A DNA stretch of 64,000 nucleotides from Anisakis pegreffii. Taxonomy: Eukaryota > Nematoda > Chromadorea > Rhabditida > Anisakidae. Position 1 is the stretch's first letter; every line of letters begins with the position of its first letter. Below the pieces are notes generated by a model. The model saw nothing but the letters and a program-made list of their open reading frames with translations, was not told the DNA's origin and ran no database searches. The DNA lies in the NCBI GenBank assembly GCA_035041965.1, contig JAPYMA010000240.1, positions 124,001 through 188,000 on the forward strand, read 5' to 3'. The position numbers and the translations under genes are program-made. Shown piece by piece: positions 1 to 12,238 of this stretch.

Positions 1-260
1 CATGCATACAAAAATGAATAAGTTTTGGTAAGACACAAAAAAGTTCCACGTTATTCAATCAGCTTGAAACAGAAATGTCAACGAAGAGTAGTGAAGAGCC
101 AAAAACGAGGAAAAGTTTAGCAGAGATGAAATTGGTGATATTCAGGATTTCAGTGGTTTATAAGGCAGGTAAGATAGGGATCTTTGGATGGGAGGATCAC
201 TTTGATATGATGATGATCAGCTGAGTATTAAACGAAAAGTGTGATTATCGATCACAGATA

Positions 261-359
261 TCAGTTGTGAAAGATTTCATTGGAAAACAAATAACAATTC
301 GCAACTACGCTCACTGGCTGCGAGGCGTGAATAATTTGTGCAGCAATCGCGAAATTCAT
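261..359 (-). CDS. Small open frame, 32 codons, unknown
   Basis: A complete ATG-to-TGA frame on the minus strand. Its middle part is richer in GC than the flanks. The predicted peptide starts MNFAIAAQIIHAS and has no recognisable domain. A GTGAGC after codon 16 could be a splice donor, in which case this would be a first exon. The length is well within what chance gives in a window this size, so this is only a weak candidate. No promoter or partner gene is visible nearby. Confidence 0.15.
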   Translation of the reverse strand: MNFAIAAQIIHASQPVSVVANCYLFSNEIFHN

Positions 360-466
360 TGATGTTACAATGCAAAATTTTGTTAGCTTCAATTATTTTC
401 ATCAATTGAGGCGAACTCAAAATAATTCATTCATAATGTACCGTTCGCACAAGTAATAAAGTGAAC

Positions 467-498
467 TGATAGACTAACACGAGACATAAATGTAATAA
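467..498 (+). repeat. Short direct repeat, copy 1 (partner at 1075-1106)
   Basis: About 32 bases here recur with three mismatches at 1075-1106. Both copies contain a GATAGACT core followed by an ACACGA box and CATAAATGTAATAA. The second copy begins exactly at the stop codon of the candidate exon at 964-1077. The repeat is directly visible; its origin is not. Confidence 0.7.
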
Positions 499-963
499 AG
501 TGAAACGATGTGATCAGATACAATTGAATGAGGGAGAAAATCGAGGGGATGATAAAGGGTCAACAGATATTCGCACAAGCGAATTTTCTGTAAATTTCAT
601 TTGTTTTCAATCCGAATTATATCTTTCCATTTCACTTCCATCGCAATATTACGACAGAATTTCCAACTGCGCATCAGTCATGCACTTACTTCAGCATTGA
701 AATGCATGCTCTCCTAATTTGATGGCCTCATGCAAATTCAACTGATACTAGAGAGACGGGACGAGAGCCTTGGCGTAGTCACAATTTTTTACAGAAAGAG
801 GGTCACAGAACAGTCTGATGGAAAAAATTGCTGAATTTTAGAGTGCATTTTTCTAAGTTTAGTTTTTCTTCCTTCTCAGTCCACTTTTTCCTGCTTTTTT
901 TCGTACTTTTTTTCGCTCACCCTCTATTTTTTCATTCTTTCTCCTATTTGTTCTGCCCCGCAG

Positions 964-1077
964 GAGGAAAACGGGGGAAGGAACCCAGCGCCTCATCCCT
1001 CTTTCGGTACACCACTGGATGGTGGGCGAATGCAGCAAGATATTTTCGTCAATCACTGCTATGATAATTCACCATGA
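964..1077 (+). CDS. Candidate terminal coding exon, unknown protein
   Basis: A long pyrimidine tract (about 850-960) ends in a strong splice acceptor (CTGCCCCGCAG, ending at 963). It is followed by 37 open codons and a TGA stop at 1075-1077. The segment is clearly richer in GC than its surroundings. Read in phase 0 from the acceptor it gives a peptide starting EENGGRNPAPHPSFGTPLDG and ending in DNSP, with no domain I recognise. A longer frame over the same bases, in another phase, gives a serine/arginine-rich peptide and is less convincing. Upstream exons were not found; the sequence before the tract would be intron. The stop codon coincides with the start of repeat copy 2. Coding status and strand are inference from composition and the acceptor. 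Confidence 0.4.
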   Translation, partial: EENGGRNPAPHPSFGTPLDGGRMQQDIFVNHCYDNSP

Positions 1078-1106
1078 TAGACTGACACGAGGCATAAATG
1101 TAATAA
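1075..1106 (+). repeat. Short direct repeat, copy 2
   Basis: Partner of the 467-498 repeat, about 600 bp away in direct orientation. It overlaps the stop codon of the candidate exon just upstream, so it would lie in that gene's 3' untranslated region if the gene is real. Confidence 0.7.
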
Positions 1107-1198
1107 TGCATTGAACGGAATCTTTATGTCACACATTGAAGTGACTCGACAGACGTCCATTATGATTCCCTGCCACTAAAAGTCTTAGAAATTGGACC

Positions 1199-1421
1199 AT
1201 GCAACAGACAAATTTTGAGCAGCGCTGGACGTCGCAAAAGAATTCTCAACAGCAGAATAAAGAGTCTCAAGAACAGACGAATATTTCTGCAACTACTGTA
1301 TCGGTTATGGAATAGGAAACATATCACGGACACGGAAGCTCTCAATGAGCAATTTCGACGATTTCAATCTCTTAAATACTCAAACATGCACATGCTAGAA
1401 GATATAAGTACAACGAAATGA
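1199..1421 (+). other. Two overlapping open frames, coding status unresolved
   Basis: From the ATG at 1199 one frame gives a glutamine-rich peptide (MQQTNFEQRWTSQKNSQQQ...) that stops at a TAG after 38 codons. A second frame over 1215-1421 is open for 68 codons and is rich in arginine, leucine and isoleucine. Both look protein-like and I cannot choose between them. No good acceptor or donor pair frames either. I record the stretch because its composition differs from the AT-rich flanks. Confidence 0.15.
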
Positions 1422-4246
1422 ATGATTAAAATAGATATGTGGAAATCCAGGCACAAGACCCATTACTTAATTATTTTTTTAATGAGGAAATGAGCGGAAA
1501 AATTTTATAATGATAGAAAATCTTGGTTTTCAAATGCATAAAATAGTCTCTTAAATGATGAATTATTAATGCTTTTATGTACTCTAATGGCTGTTACTAT
1601 CCAAATGAGAGAAGACTCATAAAATATTTCACATGACGGAATACTTGCTGATGATAGCATCGCGATTAATATGACCACTTTGGATTCTATTCAATGCATA
1701 TAAGATGAGTTTCTGTGACGAAGATGCACAAAAATATTGAAGTGAGAAGCCGAGGAAGTCGGTTGTTTCCTTGTTCAATATGCGTTTGGTTCAGTTTGTA
1801 CGACGCATCCAATTATGAATTGAATTCGTTGAGCGAAATGATCAAAATGATGCCATGAAAAATGGAGAAGATTAAAGTTTATGACCATAATGATGCACTG
1901 AACATTCTGGCAATTAGATGAGAGAAGAACTGTACAGGTACCTATTAGTGAGAATTTCATTCAGCAGCAGAAACGTCTCATATAGGATCAAATTCATGTT
2001 TCAAACCATATCCAATCCATAAATTAGTCCAGAAATATCTCCCAATCACAGGCCTCGGTTCTCCACTCACACACAAACAACTGAACGTAATGAAGGTCAA
2101 CGCCACGATGAATTTTGCGGTGGATTCCCTACAGTCAAACTCAAGTGAATTAGAAATGAGTAAGAAGAGAAACGATTCGGTTTTAAAAATCGTGAATAAC
2201 AGATCATAACACTAAAATATCGACTGCAATAAACAGGACATTGAATGTAATCGAGAAGCAAATAAAATGAATGCGTAAACATTTTGGTCCGTTGTTTGAG
2301 GCTCAACATTAGAAAGTTTTGCCTTGGTTCATTATATGCACATAAGAGTCATCATCATGTTTATCATATTTGATATGCTTCAATCCCTTCAGCCATTAGA
2401 AGCTCTTTTTTCATTCAAAATGACCCTAATTTAGGATTGATTATGTTTCGCATGCGCTTATGTGAGCATCCGAGCATTTGTCTACATTTCAACAGTGATA
2501 TATCCGATAAGACATGGCGAATATATTAAATTTTGCAAGAGCATCTTAAGTCACGCATGGACTCACTGCATCACACACATGGGATTCACGATATCTAATC
2601 TATCACACACAAATTATGGAAATATACAAATTGATTATGGAAATGCGGAATGTTGTTTGGTTCAGTTGCTTTCGAATGATTGACAAGTGAATCTGTGACT
2701 TTGATGAGCAGTATGAAGTGTTTATGATATCGTTTATAAAGTAGTTTATGGTAACTACTGTTATCACTGCTGATCATAAACAAGCAAAAACTTGACTCAT
2801 TTCGAATCCGATGGCACCAATTTCAGAATCTTCGAAATCCGTTTTTCAGATTTAAATTTACAAGTTCCTCATGGAAATCCGACGGACTCCATTTTTGCAA
2901 TTCGGAATTTGGATAATTACGGAAAAATCTAAAATTTCTCGGAATTAAAAGATCGATCGCTGACCATCAATATCTGATAGCATTTCGCAATTTGCATAAT
3001 CGCAATTAACGACATATTCAATCGCAGTATAAACTAGAAGAATATCATCATAAAATGTGCTGAATTTTTTCATTTGAACTTTCAAAGCGTCCACTTCGGC
3101 GGGCAATAATTTTAAGCTGATCCACAGAATGGATCAGATGAATTATGCAGACTGACTACCGAGTAAAACCATGATGTAAAAATCATCACCTAAATACGGG
3201 CAATTCTACTGATAATTAATTTTAAAAATGCATAGATTGCAACAACGTGCACCAATCACGATGCAAGATTCACTCACAAATAATAATTTTAAATATAGGA
3301 TTAAGTAAATTCTCGTTGAACTGATATCATCGGTTTTCCGAAATGACAGGAATGCTGCTCTCATGATGCCTTAAAGTCATGTACTCTGCAATTCATGATT
3401 TTATCTAGATTCCTTGCAGTTGATATGATGTGGCTAGGAGATGAGTTTACGCTCCAAAGCACGACAAGACAAGTGAGTGCCTTATTTACCAAACCAAGTA
3501 ATCAACTGAAACCTCAGTGGTGCCTCGGGGACACAATCAGTTGTAAATAATGTCCAAATCTACTCAATGCTTCTATTGTTTAGATAAAAACACCTAAATA
3601 CGTAAATATTTTGATGATTGGATGCTTACTGAATGGATAGAGAACGCAGATAAAAGGCAATAGAGATTATCACAGATAACGATAAATGAATGATTAGAAT
3701 GACCAAAATAAAGCGGATATGCGGGAGTGTTCCATTTGGTAAACAAAATTTCTCCACTAGACATTCACACTTAACTCAATAGTGTAAGCTTACGAAAGCA
3801 TAACGCTCACTTTTTTGCGGAATATCTATCAAATACACTCGTATGGGAAGTGATAACAATACCAAGAAGGCTGATGAAAACAATTTCCCGGAAGATCTCA
3901 TGGAAAGATATCAAAATTATCACTGTATAATAATAGCTTCTTAATTTAGCATTAGCCAGTTCGTTCCTACGTAAGCAGCAATAGCCTTGATATCATGAAT
4001 GTAGACGAACGTTTATTAAAATATTCATTTATTCATCGGTCACATTTCATATTCATCGCATTGAACCATTATCGCTTTCGGAGCGGTTGGATTTGAACTG
4101 AAAAACTTATCTCAAATATTAATTTATATGCAGTTTCATTCACCGAATGAATAGAATAGGGTTTAGTCAACCAAGAATCATAATCATCAGAGACAGGACG
4201 GAACATTTGATGGACATCATAAACAGATATGAAACGGATATTCAGC
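1422..4246. other. AT-rich stretch, no gene recognised
   Basis: Only short scattered open frames in all six frames. No long repeat is visible. Around 2800-2950 there are clustered GAAATCCG/CGGAATT words resembling those in the foldback at 55.2 kb, possibly an old decayed relative, but I could not align the two. Confidence 0.4.
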
Positions 4247-4410
4247 TTTGAAATTAACAAGAAGGCTGGGCGTGCCACAAGAGATGTTCTTCTCGAGGAG
4301 CATCAGCAGTAGGTCGGCTGAAGAGATTAAAAGCGCTGATGCATCTGCTCGTTGGCGTAGATAAGTGGCTATCGAAACGTCTGCTGCATCAGAGCAAAAC
4401 GTATTCATTT
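4247..4410. other. GC-rich, exon-like patch, strand unresolved
   Basis: Composition is higher in GC than the neighbourhood and several frames are open on both strands. On plus, an acceptor-like TATTCAG precedes 4247 and a GTAGGT donor follows near 4308. On minus, an acceptor-like ATCTCTTCAG lies near 4320 and a GTTAAT follows. Either strand could hold a short exon. No protein family is recognisable, so no gene is claimed. Confidence 0.25.
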
Positions 4411-7400
4411 ACACAGAACACTGATCATTAATTTCTGCATGACTGCTCAGATGGCGTTTTTTGAAAAACGCAATTTTTTCATGGCTCAATTACGTTCATC
4501 CATAAACATACTTTGAGCACATCAATTTAATCCAGAATGTTCACCCGTTCCCTTCTACTGATGCATCGTGTTTTCAAGGAATGGCTGGAACAGCTAATTA
4601 TCCGACTCAAATCGAAATTGGACATAGAAGGCAAGCTACTTCCATTCTTGTCCATATTCCCACTTCCCCCATTTTTTGGTAGCCAATTGGAGCAACAAAT
4701 CATTCGTTTCTGGGTTCAGACCAAACAGTTTGTTTACTGATTGTGAGTAAATCTGATAAATCAAATGCGCTAATTTGTGTGATATTTGTGTGATAAACTC
4801 TCGTTTCGCGTGAGATCACAAGATTTCGAACGGAATGCTTTTGCTATTCCCCATTGGTTTGCCCGACTAATGGACACGACGCAAATCATCCGTTTTCTTG
4901 CTAAGCCTGCTTCTAGTTTACCCTGGTTCCACACCGAAAACTCGCTATCGCATTTCGAACCAGTACCTCAGTAGGATAGAACTGGTGATCAGAAGTGAGA
5001 TTCTGTCGAAGTGCTGCTTCGCCGGTTACACGGCGAAATACTTCCTGCCAAAATGTGCGTACTCAAGATATTCAATCGCACTGATCGCTTATTATGTGAT
5101 ATTCATCATTAATTTGGAATCAAAACGAATTACTGCAAGCAGTAGTAATGATTTAGGACAGTGATCATAACTCTAAGCCCTAGGCGTAGCCTAAGCTCAC
5201 GCCTGAATCTGCCTTTTTCCTGAATCTACCTTATTCATAATTTGAATCTACCTTTTTTCCTTTTTAATGAAATTTAGATACCTAAGGAACTAATAAACTT
5301 TATCCGAGTGAAAAATCAGATACATGAAACACATTTCTCATTGGATACTCACGAAGGTGTATGAAGAACACGTAAATAGATCAATGGGTTGCATTTTTGA
5401 AACAATGAACACTCAGAAATTTTATTAGGGTAATCGAAAAATCTGATAATTTGATCGAGAAAACAACTACTAAATACGGATCATGATTCAATAATTGAAG
5501 CGCGAAAAAATTTACTAATGGGTGATTGGTTAATACAGGATAAGCTTGCAGATTAGTTCTACTCAGGAAAAGCTTAAAACCTGCCTCACTATTAGTTTAA
5601 TCTATTTGCCCTCTTATGCACTCCTTATGTATTCGAAAGTTCAGATACTCAGAAGATGCTCACAATCTTGCCGATGGAATGAAAAGTGAACGCATTCACT
5701 TGTACACACACACCACAGATATACTCTGAACATTCAGCTTATCAGACTGCCAATTTGAAAAATTTTTTAAGCAAATGGAGAAATACAGAAGAGAAAATGT
5801 CTCGCAAAGTTGCCGACGAAGTTTGTTACATTTGGATTGGAGCAATTGCGTGTATGACAGGTGAAAGTGGCAACATCTAAAAACGATTCCAAATTCATTT
5901 CCATCGAATGTTTTTAAATGAAGATAAAATTGCATGAATTCCAGAACACGCAAAATGAATTTATAAATAAACTGAATGCTAAAATCGCAATAAACACGCA
6001 AAAAATGTGCTCGACATTTTGATGTGTTTCACAATTTCTCTCTTGCATAAGAGGATGTATCCACACTGATCAATCATGTTCAATGAAACAGCTTTTAATT
6101 AAACATCAACCAAAACGATTTTTCACTTAGAATATTGAGGGCAGCTATTCACTGCTGCTGCTTGTGAATTTGTGACAAACTTCTAAATCCTTGGTAAAAT
6201 TTAGTGATTCTATTTCTGAAATTACGACTTATTCCACCGACTGCACGCAATCTTTAAAATTTATCGCGACTATAAAGTTTCTCAGTTTTTAGACAGCAAT
6301 GAACACGTCGTCACATTTTCTGTGCATAAAATCCAATTGCGGTCGGTTTTCGGTCTGATTACATAAAAGTTTCTAGGTTTTTTGAAACATTGTTCGAAGA
6401 CAATTACAACGACTTCAGTAAGTGAACATATGAGAATTAGAAACGAAATCGTTGGTGTGCACGCAAAAATTGAGTTATTCAGAAAGTCTCAACTGCATCA
6501 GTGTTGATTTTATTAAGTTATTTGTTGCTTTTTTTCCAGTACAACGGTAAAATTCTCAAAAGAATTTGCGAAAAAAACATCGCCAACACGCTTCCGGTTG
6601 ATTCGAACCTTATTTTGCTGATTCGTTACGCATTTGAAGGAATTTTCATGTTTCGTATAAAAAGGTGATCAATTAGAGCTTATCATTTGACGTGAAAGTA
6701 AAGTATAATAGTATTCAGTGCGATTCAAATCGAAAATGAACATTTCCAAAGCGATAAAATTATCACATCGATTGTGAGCTGAAGAATTTCTAATGTTATT
6801 GACAACGGATAATGACAACAGCTGATAAAAATTTGATCAATTGACAAGGAGAGGATTGATTACATTGTCATTCTGCCTTAGTGCGAGGAAACTTTCACCT
6901 GCTGATGAGAGCAAGACTTTCCCTTGATCGCAAACAAACGAAGCTAAATTAACAACATCTACGATAAATCCTAAATGAAGTCGATTTCACGATGGCTACT
7001 TTAAATGTATCGCATGGGAACACAGAATCAAAACAAAGACTCATAGAATTCCAATGATTTACGAGTAAGGCATATAAGCACAGGCAATGGAACCACCGTC
7101 CTATATGATTCATTAAATGATTCAGTTGGGTGCTCCCATTCACCTGACAAACCCAAGCGAATGTCTCCATCCGTTTGACGATACACAAAGGCCTTATTGT
7201 CGTCAATATTTTGTTGCAGTCGCAATTCTTAATGCAGTACCGAATGGGTCTCTTCAACGGCTTAAGATTACGGACTGCACTTAAATTGTGGTCGTAATGG
7301 CGTAAGCGATCACTCTAATTAGGCCATTGAACGAAAATAATTTCATGCACTTCATGTTCCATCGCCCGCAATCAGCTGGCACTAAACCATTAAATACACT

Positions 7401-10059
7401 CACTATGTCTTTGTTTTTTTAGCTGACGGTATATTCTAGACTAAGAGATTTGCACTGAACCAGACCAAATAATCATTCCAGAGAATCATTTCTCGTCCAC
7501 CAAAATGTCCGTAAAAATCCACTTCAAAGCAAATGCTATTCGCCTCCCATTCAACTTATCGTATGCATACTGCATCAACTGGCCTGTCTCGCATGGTTTC
7601 TTCCAGCTCCTCGTTCAGATTCTACGCTAACTCTTCAATAATTATTAAAAGACTTATCTAACGATAGGTGAAAAATAAGTTGAACTTAATACTTTAGCAG
7701 TATACCTGACGTCATGAAATGATAAATAAAGGAAGCACAAATACAGAAAGAGCAAGAAATTGCTATTCAGTTCCCATTCACCTTATCGGATGACTTGAGT
7801 GAGTACGCATATAAGTACTCGGCTTACTTCAGGAGCCAACAGTAAAAACTCAGAGGAGAAATAATCGAAAAGCTATTGAGTGTTTTAGTCGTGCAACGGA
7901 AGCATTTCGCTTTTATTTGCGTTTGCTCATGGCATCAAAATGAAACCAATGGAATGCATCGCTCACGCCCATAAATCTATTGCAATATGTTCGTAAACGT
8001 CTTTCAATTCAGGAAAACTCTCGTAAGTTCACTGAAGTATTGCAATATAAAATATGATTGGAGAACAGGACTGAAGGTTATTTGGTTCCTAAGATTCAGT
8101 GCATAAGCGGAGATTTTATTCGAGAGAAACTTTAAGCACTTCACTCAAAATGACATTCTCAGAAGTGCACATTCCCTAGCTATTTGCGTAACATATTGAT
8201 GGGAGTGCTGAACTTGTCAGCCACTATGATTTCCCTCATATAAACGTGACGTACCTCATAAACAACCTCGAAAAGTAGCTATATATCCCATGAAATAGAC
8301 GGCAAAGCATTTCGTTTCCTGAATTACTGTCCGCTTAATCCAGCAGTAATGCGATAATTCATCAGTTGTCATCAAGTCAAAAACAGCCGACTAAAACGCC
8401 ACATATCACAATCTCTTCCTTACAGCTAATGGATTAGTCGGGTTTATTTCAACCTTAAAATCACGTGCAGCAATCATTTATGTTTAGAAAACGTTTCACT
8501 GAAAATTGCCAAGCCAAACGGATTTCAATTTGTTGGTGCTAAGAACAGAAATGTTAAAAAACAACTCGTGATACACTGTCGACAAGAAGATTGATTTCAG
8601 CGGATCGCTCAATCACATCACACCAATTATTCGTGACAATTTTCAGTGGTAGTGCCGCCGTTCACGTCACTGCATAAATTTGAAATGTATGAAAGCGTTT
8701 CGTACCACCGTCACAAAAAGAAAATGAAAATTATTGGTAGTTGGACATTGAGTGGTTGTTTTGTCAATCGCAGTGAGCGATCGGCGGAACATTTATTTTT
8801 ATTAGAGTTACGATTACTTATTGGATTGGTATTTGACTGCATTTAATTATGCAAAGTGTTCACGATGACTAATCATTTACTCGGTTGTGTTCGGTTGGCC
8901 TGCTCGCCTAGCCAGCTGGGTGGCGTAAATTGAGGCTAAAACAATGCGCACGGAAACATTGCAAGCATTGTGGCCAGCATCGTTATAAACGTTTGATAGC
9001 CTGCCTGCCAATCCCCAGGTAATCCAGGTAATGAAAGCGACTTTTTGTTGCCAAATATTGAGGAATGATCTTGAGGGATATGATGCGATTACTACCCAAA
9101 ATGGACAACTCAGTCAACCATGAAACATGCTTCGATGATTAAATTGCCATGACTGACATCTGCAAGGAAACGCTGAAATCACACTTCATTTTCTCGACAA
9201 CTTATGTCTATTGAATTGACTGACGTCAGTTATCGTGGAAACGACTTGCTGACATATGAAAAGAATCTTAGCACGAATGCTGGATTATTCTACGAAAATA
9301 CGACGAAGAAAACACAAATGGGATATTTCATGAGATCTAACCAAACGGTACCAAAGAGGGCAAGCGATTTAGTGGGAAGGGTGAAAAGGACTTGTTCTCA
9401 AGGAATTGTCGACGTATTATATTTATTCGATGAGAGCAGCTGCTTAGATGGATTAGATTCAATTTGAAACGCAGCCATTTATTTTTTCTGACGAATATAT
9501 TGCAATCATGAGAGGTTAATTTCAACAAAATATTTGTCTGTTGTTTTTTAATCACGAGGATTAATGTCTTCAACATTGCAAGTGCACATGCACTATTGCC
9601 GTTTCGACAGCAGTATTTTCCGTTCATTTTGAAACGCAATAGATTATTCGTCGAATCAATTTTGTCCTTTGCAGTGGGGGATTTCCTGAATGCGTCAATG
9701 CTTATGTTATTGAAGGTTATGTCATTTCCTGAAACTGCAATAGCAATTCAGTCAATTCAAGTGTTCACCAGACGGGAGCCTGCTGAATTGTTCCAAATCG
9801 TTTAAGGGATCAAACTGACAATGTGTTTTAGTGCAATTGATAGAACGACTACTGAATGGCAACAATAAAATCGAAGTAGCAATGGTACTTGAGTGACCAA
9901 AATCGTAAACAAAGAAGTGATTTTGCGGAAGCGTGTCGATTAAGTGATACCAGCTTGCAAAGAATACAGAGGAAATATAAGCTTCATGAGGCTTCACACA
10001 TCGCGATTACATGAGATGTAGTTTCAGATAAATAAAACAATTCGTTAATAAATAAAAAA
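4411..10059. other. Long stretch without a convincing gene
   Basis: Contains only short open frames, such as plus-strand ones at 4537-4740 and 4786-4974, that I cannot distinguish from chance. A small tandem motif (three tries of TGAATCTACCTT) lies at 5203-5260. A roughly 50-base segment at 8980-9030 (ACGTTTGATAGCCTG... GGTAATCCAGGTAAT) recurs at 18,650-18,700, so it is a dispersed repeat fragment. Nothing else is supported. Confidence 0.4.
5203..5260 (+). repeat. Minor tandem motif (TGAATCTACCTT, about 3 copies)
   Basis: Three degenerate copies of a TGAATCTRCCTTWTTC motif follow each other with spacing near 20 bases. This is a short local duplication with no further structure. Confidence 0.5.
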
Positions 10060-10494
10060 ATGTACCATCTAAATTTGGAATTAAGAGGAGAACTTTCAAT
10101 TTTGAATTATATATTCACTAAAGTAAACGGTCCGAAAATGGTTATTTCTAAAAATATCTATCAGATGCAATTTGCGTATCTGAGGATGTTCAGGCAAAAA
10201 AATGCATTGGAACAGCTTTCTTTTTCATCAGACTTGAATTTTATCTCTTTAAATTATGCGTATTTCGCTATGGAGAACGGATGCCGCCTCAGAATACACA
10301 ACAAATGCACGAGGGAAATATGCTATGAGCGGAAAAAATTTTTAAAGACAAATTATCCACGCTATCAGCATGGCTCAAGCACATCCTCGTTTCGAATCAA
10401 AAATTACTTCAAAAGAGCAATTTCTTGGAGCTTCGACGTGTCCGCCCGTAAAACAAATTTGAGCAACAAAACGCACCCTAAACCATCTCAATAA
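10060..10494 (+). CDS. Open frame of 144 codons, possibly repeat-derived
   Basis: An uninterrupted frame from an ATG to TAA, one of the longest in the window. The peptide is basic and rich in Asn, Lys and Ser, with cysteines near its middle (NGCRLRIHNKCTREICYERK). I see no signal peptide, repeat or known domain. The first 44 bases, including the ATG, recur with a few changes at 10,896-10,940, where they are followed by a different sequence. The start therefore lies in a dispersed repeat, which argues against an ordinary host gene. No splice sites are needed for this frame. It may be chance, or the remnant of a mobile element. Confidence 0.2.
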   Translation: MYHLNLELRGELSILNYIFTKVNGPKMVISKNIYQMQFAYLRMFRQKNALEQLSFSSDLNFISLNYAYFAMENGCRLRIHNKCTREICYERKKFLKTNYPRYQHGSSTSSFRIKNYFKRAISWSFDVSARKTNLSNKTHPKPSQ

Positions 10495-10895
10495 TGCAAT
10501 CGTGAGAGAAATTACGGTAAAGACATCCATATCAGAAAGACTTCATCGATGTAATTATATCAACTCGTAAGGAGGCGACTCTGTCTCAGGGCACAATGAG
10601 AATATTCTAATGTAAGGATCCTAGAATGCAACACGAGACACTCGAATTTTGTTGCTCATCTCGGGAACGCCGAAAATTCAATTTGGTGAATGATAAAGTG
10701 AGATGAATGGTTTGCTTTCTTCAAGAATACATGTAACTGAGAGCATGTTCAAACTGAGGAAGTGTCGAACTCATTAGGGCCGTTTATGCGATGAAGCTGA
10801 TTACTGAATAACATCTTTCCGCTTCCGGCAGTCCCGACTGAACTGCCAAAAACCGTCAGGAGCAACTAATGAACAGTGCTAATCAGAAATTGTTG

Positions 10896-10940
10896 ATGTA
10901 CTATCTAAATTTGGAACTGAGAGGAGAACTTTCAATTTGA
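10896..10940 (+). repeat. Second copy of the 10,060 repeat
   Basis: About 45 bases starting ATGTACTATCTAAATTTGGA match 10,060-10,103 with about four differences. Direct orientation, about 840 bp apart. Outside the match the two sites differ. Confidence 0.65.
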
Positions 10941-12017
10941 ACATCCACGAGAAATGCGCATGAATTGCTCTCATATGTACGTATCAAAGCTCATCAAACG
11001 ATAGTTATATAAAAGGATGTACTTCCATTCATGACTGAACAATAGTCACACACGTTTCAAAGAATTAGCAGCTCTCACCAAATGAGCTATCGGTCGAATG
11101 AACTCTCAAACAATGCGAAGTTCCATTGAGTACAAGAGGCTTTATAATCAGCTCTCCAAATGCCTAGTTCGATGACGTATGGAGTAGAATTCAGACGTTA
11201 GCAGATCGGAGAGATGTTGCTTAGTGAAGGATTTCACTGGAGGTGGGATTTCAGGATTGAATGCATGCGAAAAGTGCTAGCTAGTAGCACTATGTGATCA
11301 ATCAACGATTGAAAGCACAATAGCTGATTGATGATCAGAGATCAGTTCAAGTGACCTTGAAGATGAGTCACAATTCAACGACAGCTGACAGCCACAGGGT
11401 AAGTAAGCCACAAGCCTGATGATCGATCGCCTATGAATGTATGACGTTTTCAATCAACTGGCCACGAGCAAATTTGACAAAGGTGATCGCTTACATATGG
11501 AAACAAGTTTACTATCTTAAAATATTGTTTCTGAAACCTGATAAGATGCATTCTCACTAACGTAAGCTAGGAAACGCGCAGAAATTTGATACAACTGATT
11601 ACATACAACATAAGTGTTATACGCAATACGATAGGATATAAGATACTGGTATGTTTCAATGATATCTATAGCAAGAGAGGTACATCGAAGGATGCCGACT
11701 AACCCTATACAATAAAATGATCAGGATTGCAAAATTGTCCGCTCTTAAATTGAGTGATATCGCATTAAAGTAAAAGTTGTATTGCAGTCATTCATTTCGC
11801 CTTTAAGGTCAATCATAATTATTCACCAGAGGTTGCTATGGTTTTGTTGATACAACATCATTTGATCGTTACAGTGACTCCGTATTTGGAATATAATTAC
11901 CGAGCTTAGAAAAAATAACGACGCTTCAACATCGTTTTAAATGCTTTAACTGTAAAACGATTTCAACTCGAATGTGAAGAGTTAAGGCCGTGAATCAAAT
12001 AAGTTATCCAGGTGAAA
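10941..12017. other. No gene recognised
   Basis: AT-rich sequence with frequent stops in every frame. A GTAAGT at 11,397 follows about 24 open codons, but no convincing acceptor or downstream exon was found. Confidence 0.4.
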
Positions 12018-12238
12018 GTTCAAAGAGTACCCGGACAATCTGCCTAAAGACGTTTCGCCTAAGGACAGCTGGCCTAAAGACACACTGCCTAACGGAGAGT
12101 TTACCTAACGGACAGTTTGCCTAGTAGGCCAAAACTGCCCGTTAGGCGAAATGTCCGTTAGGCAACGTGTCTTTAGGCAAACTGCCCTTAGGCAAAACGT
12201 CTTTAGGCAGATTGTCCGGTTACGCACGCGTTCATAGA
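12018..12238. mobile_element. Foldback element, GCCTAA family, copy 1
   Basis: A near-perfect palindromic element. The first 25 bases from 12,031 (CCGGACAATCTGCCTAAAGA...) are repeated exactly in inverse orientation at the right end. The interior is built of about 20-base sub-repeats around GCCTAAAGAC and GCCTAACGGACAGTTT, running in one direction in the left half and the other in the right half. The core runs about 12,027-12,223. A 9-base sequence GTTCAAAGA precedes it and GTTCATAGA lies at 12,230-12,238, a possible imperfect target duplication. No coding capacity. Two relatives occur at 47,356 and 52,441. Non-autonomous foldback transposon is the most likely reading. Confidence 0.8.

Noticed and set aside
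11323..11396. Possible exon before GTAAGT at 11,397
   Set aside because: Short, composition equal to flanks, and no partner exon.
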